Source: Dendrophyllia cribrosa
Taxonomy: Eukaryota; Cnidaria; Anthozoa; Scleractinia; Dendrophylliidae
Length of the DNA stretch: 64,000 nt
Reading direction: 5' to 3'
Assembly: GCA_024195265.1 (NCBI GenBank)
Contig: JAJLRJ010000010.1
Span: 11,982,226 to 12,046,225, forward strand
Part shown: piece by piece, positions 44,854 through 54,489 of the stretch
How positions within the stretch are numbered: position 1 is the first letter of the stretch
How the letters are laid out: each line of letters begins with the position of its first letter
Program-made: the position numbers and the translations under genes
Notes under the pieces: generated by a model
What the model saw: only the letters and a program-made list of their open reading frames with translations
The model's database searches: none
Told to the model about the DNA's origin: nothing

Positions 44854-45230
44854 TTAACTCGTATGCTAGCCTTGCGCGCGCTTTTCTTCGGCGCGCGTGA
44901 ATTTGAATTTTTTTTAAGTTTCGCACACGTTAGCAACGAACACATTTTTACTACTGATGAAGGCAGCATTGCCGAAACGAAAAAAATAGTTTCATTTTTA
45001 ACACTTTTTACAGCGTTAAACTTAACACTTTTTCACGTAACTACCATTAACGCTGCGCAGGATACATATTTATTTAATAAGTCTTACTGTTTTTTGAGAA
45101 TCGCTAAAATTGAAAAATAGCCCGGTCGTCAATCTTAATTCTTGTGCTTCCGACCTTTCACCTTAGTTAAGTTTCACCTTAGTTAAGCTTGTTCATAGTG
45201 CTACGCTGTTAGGCTCTGCCTATCTATATT

Positions 45231-45714
45231 TTTTAGGATATAGCGTGGAGGACTACCCACAATAACTTTCTGGATTGTCGAGTGCACTTTTACGCTTTTT
45301 TCCGACAACCTTTCTCGAAACAGCTGTATTCAAATTTGTATGTAGAGCGGCACAGCTGTGCCATGACGTAATGACTTTGGTTTGTTAATAACCATACGGT
45401 ACTGTGTCGATACAATCTTCGTTGGTTCATTTGATTATTCTTTTGTTGTAGTCGAATTTAAATACTTTTTCACAATATTCGTTAACTATTTCTTTGTTCT
45501 TTTATGTGATCTTGTTTTCATTTTCGATTGCTACATCTCTTATTTGTTTCTTTATGATTTTACACAAACTATCGTGATTCAAAAGATTATTTGTGCGTGA
45601 TGACGTAATCATAACCCAGTTCGCAAGTGCTTTTGGTACCGTTTTTTTGGGTGCGTTCCTTTGGGATGATCTGGATCTTTGCTGCATCAAAGGAACCGAT
45701 GAATCCTCGTACCC
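45231..45714. other. Nest edge and non-coding stretch
   Basis: Up to 45380 it is the right arm of the outer nested element. 45381-45714 is AT-rich with no recognised feature; I found no LTR for the BEL element that follows. Confidence 0.45.
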
Positions 45715-46268
45715 GAAGACGAAATCGAAGACGAAATAGAGCAAGCGGATTTGTTAAAGGAAAATATTCAACTGGCGTTGGCCACCATCGACAACGCTTT
45801 GTCGCGAACTCGTATGAGTTCTGATCTTGAACAACCAAACGTGTCGGGAAGCTCGCCGGTAAATGGAAATGAGAACAGAACTAGTCCCCCATCTCCGCCA
45901 CCTGTGAAAGTTAATTCTGTCCGGTCCACGTCGAAAAACCCTCAAGATAAAATGCCGAAGTTGGAGATACGGAAATTTGACGGTAATCATAGTCAGTGGA
46001 TATCTTTCTGGGATACTTTCGAAGCTTCGGTTCACAACAACGCAAGCCTTTCATCCATTGATAAGTACACTTACCTGAAGTCCCTTCTTGAGCGATCGGC
46101 TGCGGTTGCTATTTTGGGCTTAACTCTGCGGCGACGAATAATAAGGAGACGATCGAAATATTAAAAACCAGATTTGGAAACAAGCAACAGATCATAAACT
46201 GTCAGTCTACTGTCACATGGAAATTTCGCTCAACTTGGATTGCGTGACATCTAACCAAAACACCAAGG
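45715..46268 (+). pseudogene. BEL/Pao retrotransposon, gag N-terminal part
   Basis: The frame reads an acidic start (EDEIEDEIEQADLLKENIQL), a Ser/Pro linker and the gag core KLEIRKFDGNHSQWISFWD followed by ESVHNN-like residues (here EASVHNN) and KYTYLKSLLERSAAVAILGL. This is the conserved DUF1759 region of BEL/Pao gag. After frameshifts it continues with KTRFGNKQQIIN and, past an 11 bp local duplication (ACTGTCAgtctACTGTCA), with HMEISLNLDCVTSN. The frame is cut at 46268 by a LINE and resumes at 47583. Confidence 0.82.
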
Positions 46269-47582
46269 CGCGCATGCCGCGATAGGAAGGAACTGGTAGC
46301 TGTCGTATCTATGGATTTGTCGAAAGCCTTCGATACGATTCCACATCGTCTTCTACTTGCGAAATTAAAAGCGTACGGTCTTAGTAGCAGCGCATGCGCA
46401 TTGTTTGCGGAATACCTGAGTGGCAGAACACAAAGGGTAAAAGTTGGAGACTCTTTCTCAGGATGGCAGACAGTCACCAGGGGAGTTCCGCAAGGAAGTG
46501 TGTTTGGGCCGATGCTATTTAACATATTCCTGAATGATCTATTTTATCACATAAAGGATGTTAATATTAACGCCTACGCTGATGACGAACAACTTTATGA
46601 CTCCGATGTGGATCCCAGAGCCCTTGAACAGCGCATACTTCATCAGATCCAAATTGCGAATCAGTGGTACACAGATAATGGCATGATCGTGAATCCCGAC
46701 AAGCATCATGCCATGGTTATAGGGACCACTGACCACCAGTTCTCTTTTCCTGTCGAGGACTCATTGAACTTACTTGGAATGACCATCGACAATCAGTTAA
46801 ACTTCAATGAACATGTATCTTTAGTATGTAAAAAAGTCAACAGTCAACTAAATGTCATGATAAGATTTCGTAACCTTATTTGTACTGCTACCAAGTTAAA
46901 ATTGTATAATGCGTTCATTTTGCCCCATTTTCAATTCTGTTCTACAGTCTGGCATTTTTGTAGTGCTAGAATTTGTGATAAATTAGAATCTCTTAATAAG
47001 CGCGCCCTACGTATTGTTTTTAATGATAAAGTTTCGTCTTACCAGCAGCTACTACATAAATCAGAAGGAACAACTCTGTACAACCAAAGGATACAAAATA
47101 TGTTAATAACTATCTACAAATGTTTGAACTATGATAGTTTTCCTAAATATCTTAGAGACATGTTTAGTCTGCGTCAGCCGGATACTTTTTAAGAGGTACT
47201 AATATTTTATCACTATGCAAACCTGTTACCACTACTTTTGGTCTCAACTCCTTTCGTTACTTTGCATCTAAGACCTGGAACTCCCTACCTAATAATGTAA
47301 GATCTGAGCCTACTTTAACTAGTTTTAGAAGACTTCTTAAAGTAATATCTTTTTAGACGTGATTGTCTTCTATACTTCTTGAATTTTAAAATGTGATCTA
47401 ACCAATGTATTAGTTTTAATTAGTATAGAAAAATATGTATATAGTGTAAATATTTATTTATTTTTTTTTTTTTTTGTAAATTTTATTTTTTGCTTTCTTA
47501 TATGTTATTTTACTCGAAGAAATTAGCTTCACAAGCTACACTTAAATTCGAGTTAAAATAAAGTTTATGTATGTATGTATGT
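46269..47582 (+). mobile_element. LINE, 5'-truncated, with target duplication
   Basis: Flanked by exact 7 bp copies ACCAAGG (46262-46268, 47583-47589). It begins inside the RT domain and ends in an (ATGT)n tail at about 47565-47582, as CR1/L2/RTE-like LINEs often do instead of poly-A. 1314 bp. Inserted in BEL gag. Confidence 0.9.
46290..47356 (+). pseudogene. LINE reverse transcriptase, C-terminal part (CR1/jockey-like)
   Basis: Starts ELVAVVSMDLSKAFDTIPHR (motif A with the first catalytic Asp), then RGVPQGSVFGPMLFNIFLND (motif B) and INAYADDEQLY (motif C, the YADD box). The thumb region follows (SLNLLGMTIDNQLNFNEHV). The main frame stops at 47190-47192; a one-base slip in the T-run lets it continue as LRGTNILSLCKPVTTTFG to a stop at 47354-47356. 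All three catalytic motifs are present, but the endonuclease and N-terminus are lost by 5' truncation. Clade assignment is tentative. Confidence 0.88.
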
Positions 47583-48133
47583 ACCAAGGGCTTACGCCAG
47601 CTTTACGACACTGTGGAATCCAATGTGAGAAGTTTGAAGTCCCTAGGAGTTCCACCTGAATCCTATGGAGGTTTACTGTCTTCAATCTTGACCAATAAAC
47701 TGCCTCAGGATTTTCGCCTCATTGTCACTAGAAAAACCGGAGACGAAGACTGGGTACAAGATCGTTTGCTTGTGAATTCTAAGTAGGAACTGGAGGCTAG
47801 GGAAAGCCGTTGGACCCAGTGGAAGCGGAGTTCAATCTCCTCCTGCCAAGCCGAACAGAAGGGGTCCTGGAACAACAGCTGCCCTTTTTGCTGGCACGAG
47901 CGGTCCCACCTACACTTACTGCAGAGTAACACCGTCAAGAAATTGCCAGACGGTCACTGATGTACTAGTTCGGAAGGAACTCTTAAGGAAGAAGGGAAGA
48001 TGCTACATTTGCCTTCGGAGAGATCACATCAGCCGGGACTGTACAGCCAAGTCGAAATGCTACAATTGTAATGGCAGGCACCATGTCAGTATCTGTGAAG
48101 CGAATGCGGTAAGAGGAGCGCCACCGACTCAAC
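47583..48133 (+). pseudogene. BEL/Pao gag, C-terminal part with zinc knuckles
   Basis: Resumes after the LINE as KGLRQLYDTVESNVRSLKS and reaches LPQDFRLIVTRKTGDEDW. A stop at 47784-47786 and frameshifts follow. At 47995-48110 two zinc knuckles are clear: CYICLRRDHISRDC (CX2CX4HX4C) and CYNCNGRHHVSIC (CX2CX3HX4C). The knuckles bind the element's RNA in known relatives. Interrupted at 48134 by a MITE. Confidence 0.85.
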
Positions 48134-48284
48134 CTATAGACCCTTTTAATAATTACCACGATGCATCATTTTCCGCTAATGACGTCAAACATATTCTTTT
48201 GAATTGCACGAGAATTCAAAAGAATATGTTTGACGTCACTAGCGGAAAATGATGCATCGTGGTATTTATTAAAAGTGTCTATAG
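48134..48284. mobile_element. Small palindromic MITE, 151 bp
   Basis: CTATAGACCCTTTTAATAA at the left pairs with TTATTAAAAGTGTCTATAG at the right. The interior (TTTTCCGCTAATGACGTCAA) is also complementary to its partner, so nearly the whole element can form one hairpin. It interrupts BEL coding sequence. Confidence 0.9.
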
Positions 48285-49141
48285 CACCAACTTCTGGGCA
48301 GCAAGGTTTGTCAGCGCAACCATGGGACAACACTGTTGTTTGTTATACGAATTCGTCAACAACTGTGCTACTTCAGACAGCCCAGGCTATGGTGTACACT
48401 CCTTAACAGCCGGAAAGTAAGGTCAAGGCGAGAAGTATTCTTGACAGCGGACGTCAACGCACTTATTTGACGAATAAGGTGAAGAACACTCTTCGTCTGC
48501 CATCACAAGAGAAGAAACAAGTTTTGATCAGGACCTTTGGTTCGACAGATGAAAGTTCAGAATTAGTGGATGTTGTTGCCCTGAGAATCGAGCTGTAAGG
48601 AGGACCGGATTTATTGTTTTCAGCCTTCTCTGTGCTTTTGATATGCCAACCACTGCAAGGTCAACCTGTCAAACAAGTGGTCAAGAACAACAAGTTCCTT
48701 TCGGGATTAAGACTAGCTGATAATTCCTCTGCTGAGGAAATCCTCAATGTTGACATCCTTGTCGGTTCGGATTACTATTGGCAATTAGGGACAGGTGACA
48801 TCAGCCGAGAAAGTCAAGGCCCTACAGCTATTAACACTAAACTGGGGTGGGTACTATCAGGCCCTGTTTGTTCCGGAAACTCAGACAGTCATCAAAGTAA
48901 CAATCTCGTAACGACCCATGTTTTAAAATGTGCCACTGAGCAAGTTTGCTATGAATGTCTTCAGGGAGAGCTAAAGAAGTTTTGGGATTTGGAGTTTCTT
49001 GGCGTCGAACCACCGAGTGTCTACGAAGACTTCCTAGAGAAACTGTCGTACAATGGAGGCCACTACAATGTTAACCTTCCGTGGAAGGCCACACACCCAC
49101 CACTCCCTGACAACTACGAGTTGAGTGAGCGAAGATTAAAG
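48285..49141 (+). pseudogene. BEL/Pao aspartic protease and start of RT
   Basis: KARSILDSGRQRTYLTNKVK carries the DSG active-site motif of the BEL protease. It is followed by ILVGSDYYWQLGTGDISRES and KLGWVLSGPV, the conserved segment after the protease. The part running to 49141 (FWDLEFLGVEPPSVYEDFLE, LPDNYELSERRLK) is the lead-in to the BEL RT. The frame has stops near 48407 and 48595. Broken at 49141 by a MITE. Confidence 0.85.
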
Positions 49142-49505
49142 GGGAAGTATCACGGGAATTTTGATGTTTTTTGGTCAAAACCATTTTACAATACCTTTAC
49201 TTATTTACAAAGTAATACTAAAACACCAAGAGAGTGAAATCAACCAATTCTTGAAAGAGAGACAGATTATGGTCTGTTCTAGCCCATTTGGAGACGAAAA
49301 TGTGGTAACTTGAAAAAGATTAGGCTATTTTGTTTTTCAAGTTGTGATTCATTGAGACCCAGTCCGTCTGTGACCAGAGACACTATTCGACAGTTTTCAT
49401 ATATTTTGTGATAATTTATCACGTCATTGGATTTTTATTTTTCGGTTCTGATTATAATAACATTTTTTGCTCTTTAAAATGACACCAAATCCCCGTGATA
49501 CTTCC
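49142..49505. mobile_element. MITE with GGAAGTATCACGGG ends
   Basis: The left end GGAAGTATCACGGGAATTT and the right end AAATCCCCGTGATACTTCC are complementary with one mismatch. TTAAAG stands on both sides (49136-49141 and 49509-49514), a partial target duplication. About 364 bp. The 62 codons that extend BEL reading into it are spurious. Confidence 0.85.
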
Positions 49506-49672
49506 TCTTTAAAGACCTTGCTAAATCGACTTCGCAAGGAGCCTGAGGCCCTAAAGGAATATGACAGTGTTAAAGAACAAATAGAAAGAGGGATTGTTGA
49601 AGCTGTGGACAGTGAAACCAGGCCGGAGGCTAACCTAGTTCATTATATTCCCTATCATGCGGTCAGAGGTAG
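49506..49672 (+). pseudogene. BEL/Pao RT fragment
   Basis: After the MITE the frame resumes as LKTLLNRLRKEPEALKEYDS, then EQIERGIVEAVDSETRPE and HYIPYHAV, the first blocks of a BEL RT. It ends abruptly at about 49672 where a different inverted repeat begins. RT catalytic motifs, RNase H and integrase are not present anywhere to the right, so the 3' half was lost or displaced by the next element. Confidence 0.83.
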
Positions 49673-50168
49673 AGGTAAAAGGGGGTTTCTGGAAAAACCC
49701 AAAATCCAAAGCCCACCACCTATAGCAACTTTGTTAAAATCTCTAAAACCCTCCTTCCTCTCACGCTAAAAACTAGTGATAGACAATCACTTCTGACTAC
49801 TTCGAGCGTTAATCAAATCAAACATCAAAATCAAATTATCTATCTGCTAACTTTCCACAGAACCCATTTCTGTAGAAGTTTAACGTAACAATCAAAGTAG
49901 CGTCGATCTGCTAAACCCATCCAAACAAAAAATGATTTTTGTGTCACGCATTCAAACTAGCATAAAACCGCTAGTTCAAGTCCCCAATCCTTTCAAATCC
50001 TCAATTCTCTCAAACGACATGTGCGCTAGTTTGAAATGCTTGGATAATTTTGTGAAAACTTCTAATTAGCTCCTAGGGGCCCTGCTTTCTCGGCTATTCT
50101 CTAATGTTTTCATACTGGCGGGGCTTTGGATTTGGGGTTGTTCCAGAGAACCCCCTTTTACCTCTACT
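49673..50168. repeat. Inverted repeat at the edge of the virus-like element
   Basis: 49673-49725 (TAGAGGTAAAAGGGGGTTTC onward) is complementary with few changes to 50114-50168. The first copy starts exactly where BEL coding sequence ends, so it marks the edge of an insertion: either a 0.5 kb element of its own or a terminal repeat of the Polinton-like element with a second inner copy. No third copy was found at the far side (61-64 kb). Between the copies is AT-rich non-coding sequence. Confidence 0.65.
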
Positions 50169-50511
50169 GTCGACTGATGATTCTATATGAAGCTTCTTTC
50201 CATCTTTTCTTGTCCTGATGCATGGGTTTTTTATTTTGAAGAGCATAACCGATGGTTGAGGGCCACACCTGGAAAGCTTCTGCTGCGTCCTTGATTGAGT
50301 TGAATTTTTCTCCTTCCATAACAATTTCTTTTGGGATATGCAACGTTTTGATGAAGAAGACTTTTTTATCCATTCGCCTTGTCAGGGAAGGCTTCCCACG
50401 ACTGATTGCATATTGGAGAGTTCCAAGATTGATACCACATTCTCTTGCTGCTTTTGATAAATTATAATAAACTTGTTCTTCCCTATCGATTGCTTTGATT
50501 TCCACTCTCAT
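50164..50511 (-). CDS. NUMOD1-like helix-turn-helix protein
   Basis: 115 codons, start ATG at 50509-50511 in context TATAAAATG. Two similar helix-turn-helix-like repeats are visible: YYNLSKAARECGINLGTLQ (residues about 14-33) and FNSIKDAAEAFQVWPSTIG (about 72-91), each followed by a hydrophobic/basic stretch. This is the pattern of NUMOD1 DNA-binding modules, known from homing endonucleases and from large DNA viruses. No nuclease domain is attached, so a DNA-binding or regulatory role is an inference. The stop lies in the inverted repeat. Divergent from the polymerase gene with 27 bp in between. Frame is intact. Confidence 0.68.
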   Translation of the reverse strand: MRVEIKAIDREEQVYYNLSKAARECGINLGTLQYAISRGKPSLTRRMDKKVFFIKTLHIPKEIVMEGEKFNSIKDAAEAFQVWPSTIGYALQNKKPMHQDKKRWKEASYRIISRQ

Positions 50512-50538
50512 TTTATAATTTTTTGTTTTTTATATAAA
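50512..50538. promoter_or_regulatory. Compact divergent promoter region
   Basis: Only 27 bp, all A/T except one G, separate the two opposite start codons. Each start has TATAAA directly in front of it (TATATAAAATG on plus, TTATAAAATG on minus). Confidence 0.55.
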
Positions 50539-52101
50539 ATGAACCGAATGAAAGTTTCTGAACTGAGAAACCTTGCTAGAGAGAGAAATATCCTTGGCCG
50601 TAGCCGTGCAAGAACAAGAAATGAATTGTTGCGTTTGTTGACTGGGGAAGAATCCCCACCAAGGCTCACATTGCCTAAAATGAGAAATCAAGCAAGGCAA
50701 ATGGGGTTGAGAAATTACTCCCGATATCAAACAAGAGCAGAACTCCAAGCCTTTTTGGATGGAGCCACACAAAATCCCCTGGATGCCCCAAATCCGGAAA
50801 TCGCAGCCCCAGTTCTTCAACCAACTCCCTATCAACCACCCCAACCTCCTCAACCAAGAAGCTTCTTGAGGACGGTAGCAACCACCTTCAACGAATGGTG
50901 GGACTGGTTGAAAAATGTTCCAGAGAATGTTGGGAAAAAAGCTTCAAAGATGTTTTCATATTTCCAACAAAGGGTTGCTGATCTTTACAAAGAAGATTTC
51001 AAAGTCAGTGAAGGACCATCAGCCCTGACAAAATTTGCAAGACAGTTTGTTATTGAAGGAAAACCAGGGTTGAGCCCAAGAGAATTCTTGCAGAGAATTG
51101 CGAGGAAAGTCTTTCAACTCTTGGAAGCAAACAGAGGAACAAAGGTGAAACTGATTCTTTCCTGTAGAATGAATAGAAGGGATCTGAGGACTGGAGAAGT
51201 CATTGAAACTGACGCTGATTTTCATTCAAGCATTGAAACGAATCTCAGATCAACGGATGAAAAAGACCTCTTTGATCGAATGATTGAACCAGCCCTTGAG
51301 TCAATGGAAACATTTCAAATGAGAGGATCGAATTGGCAGTTTGAATTTGTCAATCACCTTGAAATTCATTTTGTTGACTTTGTTCCACTTCAGGGAAGTT
51401 CTTTCATTGCACTCCCTCCAAAGCTTGCTAGAAAGAAGGCAATCATCAATATGAAAAATGATGATGAACAATGTTTCAAATGGAGCGTCACAAGAGCTCT
51501 TTTCCCAGTGGAACACAATCCACAGCGAGTCACCGATATTTTGAGGGAACAAGCAAGTTCTTTGATTTGGGGCGGAATTGAATTCCCCACCACCTTGAAA
51601 CAAATCGATCATTTCGAGAAGCAAAATCCAGATATTGCTGTCAATGTTCTTGGATATTCTTCTCATCGCTTGAGAATTTCAAAGTTCAAACGAACACATA
51701 ATGTTGTTCTACTTCTTCTGGAAGAAGAAGGAAAGAAGCATTATTGCCTGCTGCAAAACTTGAGTCGTCTTCTTTCAGCTCAAGTCACCAATCACCATGA
51801 ACCCAAAGAATTTTGTCTGCGCTGTCTCAATCATTTCTCAAACACGAAACAGTTGGGAAGTCATGAAGAAATGTGCAACGACAATGAAAAAATTCGAATT
51901 GAAATGCCTATACCAGGAGATCTTCTCCAGTTCAAACATCACATTAGATCAATCAGAGTTCCATTTGTGGTTTATGCTGATTTTGAAGCATGCAATGAAC
52001 CCATGAGTAGTTGCGAGCCAGAACCTGGAAAGAGTTTCACAAATCAATTTCAAAAGCATCAACCATGTAGTTTTTGCTTCAAGGTTGTTTTTTTTTTATG
52101 A
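50539..52101 (+). pseudogene. Family B DNA polymerase, N-terminal part with SAP repeats and exonuclease start
   Basis: I place the start at ATG 50539 (context TATATAAAATG). Residues 1-35 (MKVSELRNLARERNILGRSR) and 50-80 (LTLPKMRNQARQMGLRNYSR) are SAP-like repeats, followed by a Pro-rich linker (about 85-115). The central region has DEQCFKWSVTRALFPVEHNP and a Cys/His zinc-finger-like FCLRCLNHFSNTKQLGSHEE. VPFVVYADFEACNEP at about residue 475 is exonuclease motif I (D-x-E). This is the layout of protein-primed polymerases of Polintons and adintoviruses, which replicate the element's DNA. The frame breaks in a T-run at 52086-52097 and continues in another frame. Confidence 0.85.
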
Positions 52102-52636
52102 CAATCTTTTCAATCAACCCCCAGTTCTTTTCAGAGCAACAACCGAAGATGATGATGTTCCACAAATATTTGTTGAGAAACTCACAGAAACCGTCCAGGA
52201 AATACACCGAAAATTCGACTTTTCGAAGAAGATGATATTTGTAAAAAAAGATAAAGACAAATTCGAGAAAGAAACCATTTGTTGGATTTGCAATGAATTC
52301 ACAGAGTCCAACAAACAAACGTTTCGTGGTGCTGCTCATAAGAAATGCAATCTGGAATTCAAGAAACCAACTTTCACTCCAGTCATTTTCCACAACCTTG
52401 CTAAATATGATTCACATCTTTTTGTGAAGAATCTCGGGAAAACATCTGGAAACATCAAATGTCTTCCAAACAATGAAGAGAAATATATTTTACTTTCAAA
52501 GAACATTGTTGTGGGTCAGTTCACCAACAAAGAAGGAAAAACTGTTTTAATCGAAAATGAATTGAGATTCATTGATTCCATGAAATTCATGAGTTCATCC
52601 TTTGAAAGTCTTGCGAAGAATTTGAAAAAGTCATGA
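52098..52636 (+). pseudogene. DNA polymerase, exonuclease domain, second fragment
   Basis: Continues after the T-run slip. Visible are ICWICNEFTESNKQTFRGAA followed by HKKCNLEF (a Cys-pair insert usual in this group), then PVIFHNLAKYDSHLFVKNLG, exonuclease motif II (HNxxxYD). RFIDSMKFMSSSFESLAKNL matches the segment before motif III. It ends in a stop at 52634-52636 just after a small slip, and the next frame overlaps by 4 nt. The fragments stay collinear, so decay is by point changes. Confidence 0.83.
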
Positions 52637-53247
52637 TTGGAAAAACTGAAAGAAACCCAAAAGGAATTTCAAGAAAAAAAACTGAGCTTCTTTCAAGAAA
52701 GGGAGTTTATCCCTATGATTACATGGATTCAATTCAGAAATTCAAAGAAACCAAGCTTCCACCCAAAAAAGCATTCTTTTTGAAGGTGAACAATTGCGGA
52801 ATCTCTGATAAAGATTATGATCATGCTAAAAAAGTCTGGGAAGAAATGAACATTAAAAATCTGGGTGAATATCACGATCTCTATCTGAAAACAGATGTCT
52901 TGCTCCTTGCAGATGTTTTTGAAGAGTTTAGAAATGTCTGCATGGAAAACTATGGACTTGACCCAGCTTGGTATTATACAGCCCCAGGCCTTTCCTTCGA
53001 TGCAGGGTTGAAAAAATCAGAAGCAAAGCTGGAATTGTTGACTGATCCAGATATGCTCCTGTTCTTCGAGCATGGTATTCGAGGTGGAATTTCTATGATT
53101 TCAAATCGCTATGGAAAAGCCAACAATCCATATATGAATGAAAAATTCGATCCGAACCAAATAACAAAATACAATCTTTATCTCGATGCAAATTCCCTTT
53201 ATTCTTGGGTAATGACGCAACCTCTTCCTGTGGGAAACTTACATTGA
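52633..53247 (+). pseudogene. DNA polymerase, third fragment with polymerase motif A
   Basis: Reads LLSRKGVYPYDYMDSIQKF, LGEYHDLYLKTDVLLLADVF (exonuclease motif III, Y-x-x-x-D) and a core LDPAWYYTAPGLSFDAGLKK. Motif A is YLDANSLYSWVMTQPLPVG at about 53180-53236; D-A-N-S-L-Y is the Polinton-type variant of DxxSLYP. It stops at 53245-53247 where relatives continue. Confidence 0.85.
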
Positions 53248-53820
53248 ATGAAAAACTTTGAGAAATGGGAAAACATTTCTTGCATTCTTGAAGTTGACTT
53301 AGAATACCCATAGGAGCTACATGATTTAAACAATGACTATCCTCTTGAACCTGAAAGATTGTTTGTAAACAAAAACTTGCTGCAAAACCAACTTTCCAAC
53401 ATCACGCCATCTTTGATGAAAATTTGATTGCAGTGCACATGATGCGGAAAAAGATGCTTTTTAACAAACCAATTCCATGTGGATTGACGATTCGTGAACT
53501 CTCGAAAACTCTTATGTATGATTTCCATTATGGCTACATCAAACCCAAATATGGAGAAAAGCAAAGCTTTCGTTTACAGATACAGATTCACTTTGCTATA
53601 AAATTAAAACTGAAGTAGTCTTCAGGGATATCTCTCCAGATGTTGAAAATATGTTCGACACTTCAAATTATGAAGATGAGCATCCTTCAGGAATCCCCAC
53701 AGAGAAAAACAAAAAAGTTAATGGTCTCATGAAAGATGAAGCGGGTGGAAAAATAATAGAAGAATTCATTGGTTTGAGGGCAAAACTCTATTCAATCAAG
53801 ATGTTTGATGGGGTAGAAGA
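53248..53820 (+). pseudogene. DNA polymerase, motif C region (motif B deleted)
   Basis: After a stop, the sequence goes on with FEKWENISCILEVDLEYP and DLNNDYPLEPERLFVNKN, then jumps to TFQHHAIFDENLIAVH. The block that normally holds motif B (K...N..YG) is gone. MLFNKPIPCGLTIRELSKTL, MYDFHYGYIKPKYGEK and the catalytic FTDTDSLCYKIKTE (motif C) follow, then HPSGIPTEKNKKVNGLMKDE and EEFIGLRAKLYSIKMF. Two or more frameshifts lie in between. The deletion of motif B rules out activity. A 3.1 kb insertion begins after 53820. Confidence 0.83.
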
Positions 53821-53929
53821 GTAGTGGTATCGGCTAGTTTAGAACATAGAGGAATGTGTGGAATGTTGGGGTGTGGCACTTCTGGTATGCGTAGAGAACA
53901 AAATAATCTATTGTTTTAAAAAACAATAG

Positions 53930-54160
53930 GTCTATTGTCCTAACCCTAAGTCTATTGTGTCTAACCCTAGGTCTATTGTTTTAACCCTAGGTCTATAGTC
54001 CTAACCCTAGGTCTATTGTGTCTAACCCTAGCTCATTAACCCTAACCCTAATTCAAAATGGCGTCCTCCTAACCCTAAGTCGTTAACATATTAACCCAAC
54101 TTCGTACCCCCTAGGTCTAGGGTGTAGAACCCCCTCTAGGGCTTAACCTAAGTCATTAAC
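53930..54160. repeat. Degenerate telomere-like repeats
   Basis: TAACCCTA occurs about ten times, separated by AGTCTATTGT-type spacers, with one stretch TTAACCCTAACCCTAATT. Related TTAGGGTTA motifs lie near 56635-56700 in the opposite sense. The animal telomere repeat is TTAGGG, but the spacing is irregular, so this is an interstitial repeat and not a chromosome end. Confidence 0.65.
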
Positions 54161-54463
54161 ATACTAGAAATACGTGTCTCGCAGAACCTCGCGAAGCTCA
54201 GGGGAGGATGCACTGCAAAATTTTAGCGATGTGGGAGGGAGAGATGGAATTTCTGATTCAAATGGAGAGGTTGGGTTGCCTGCTGGCAATAGCCCCAAAA
54301 TTTAAAGTTGAGACATTTTTGTTCCCAGTCTCTTCCATTTAAATTGTACTTCCAAAAATAAAAGAAATGGGAGCTGGTGCTGGTCAGTTTTGGGGTTTGA
54401 GCTGTGGGTCGCTGTAACTGCTATGGGACTGGGTACCAAACAATCCTCAGGCCCTTCCTCTCC

Positions 54464-54489
54464 TCCCCCCCCCCCCCCCCCCCCCCCCT
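54464..54489. repeat. Poly-C tract
   Basis: About 23 consecutive C. The long glycine/proline runs in frames across it are artefacts; such runs are also prone to length errors in sequencing. Confidence 0.9.

Larger units (their letters stand above)
43016..45085 (+). mobile_element. Penelope-like retroelement, internally deleted
   Basis: Inserted in R1 copy D. Left and right junctions both carry TAATA (43011-43015, 45075-45079), a possible target duplication that does not align cleanly. Coding remains run from 43018 to 44853. The element has the N-terminal and fingers regions, then a jump, then thumb and GIY-YIG endonuclease. Confidence 0.8.
41955..45230 (+). repeat. Repeat family R1, copy D (interrupted)
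   Basis: The left part, 41955-43015, follows the R1 sequence from AGCGGAGCACTCGCCGG to ACGGTCGGTCGGGTAATA. The right part resumes at about 45086 with ACTGTTTTTTGAGAATCGCT and ends GCTGTTAGGCTCTGCCTATC. The 2.07 kb in between is a Penelope-like element. Confidence 0.82.
41711..45380. mobile_element. Outer element of a three-level nest
   Basis: The ends at 41711-41850 and 45235-45380 are inverted repeats (GGCACAACTGTGCCGTGATG against its near complement at 45350-45370; AGCTGTTTCGAGAAAGG against CCTTTCTCGAAACAGCT). Between them lies R1 copy D, and within that a Penelope-like element. The outer element itself is about 0.35-0.4 kb when emptied. Superfamily not determined. Confidence 0.7.

Noticed and set aside
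46202..46525. 107-codon minus frame over the LINE start
   Set aside because: Shadow of the plus-strand reverse transcriptase frame, which has all catalytic motifs.
53930..54160. A chromosome end (true telomere)
   Set aside because: The repeats are irregular, internal, flanked on both sides by unrelated sequence and inside an insertion in a polymerase gene.
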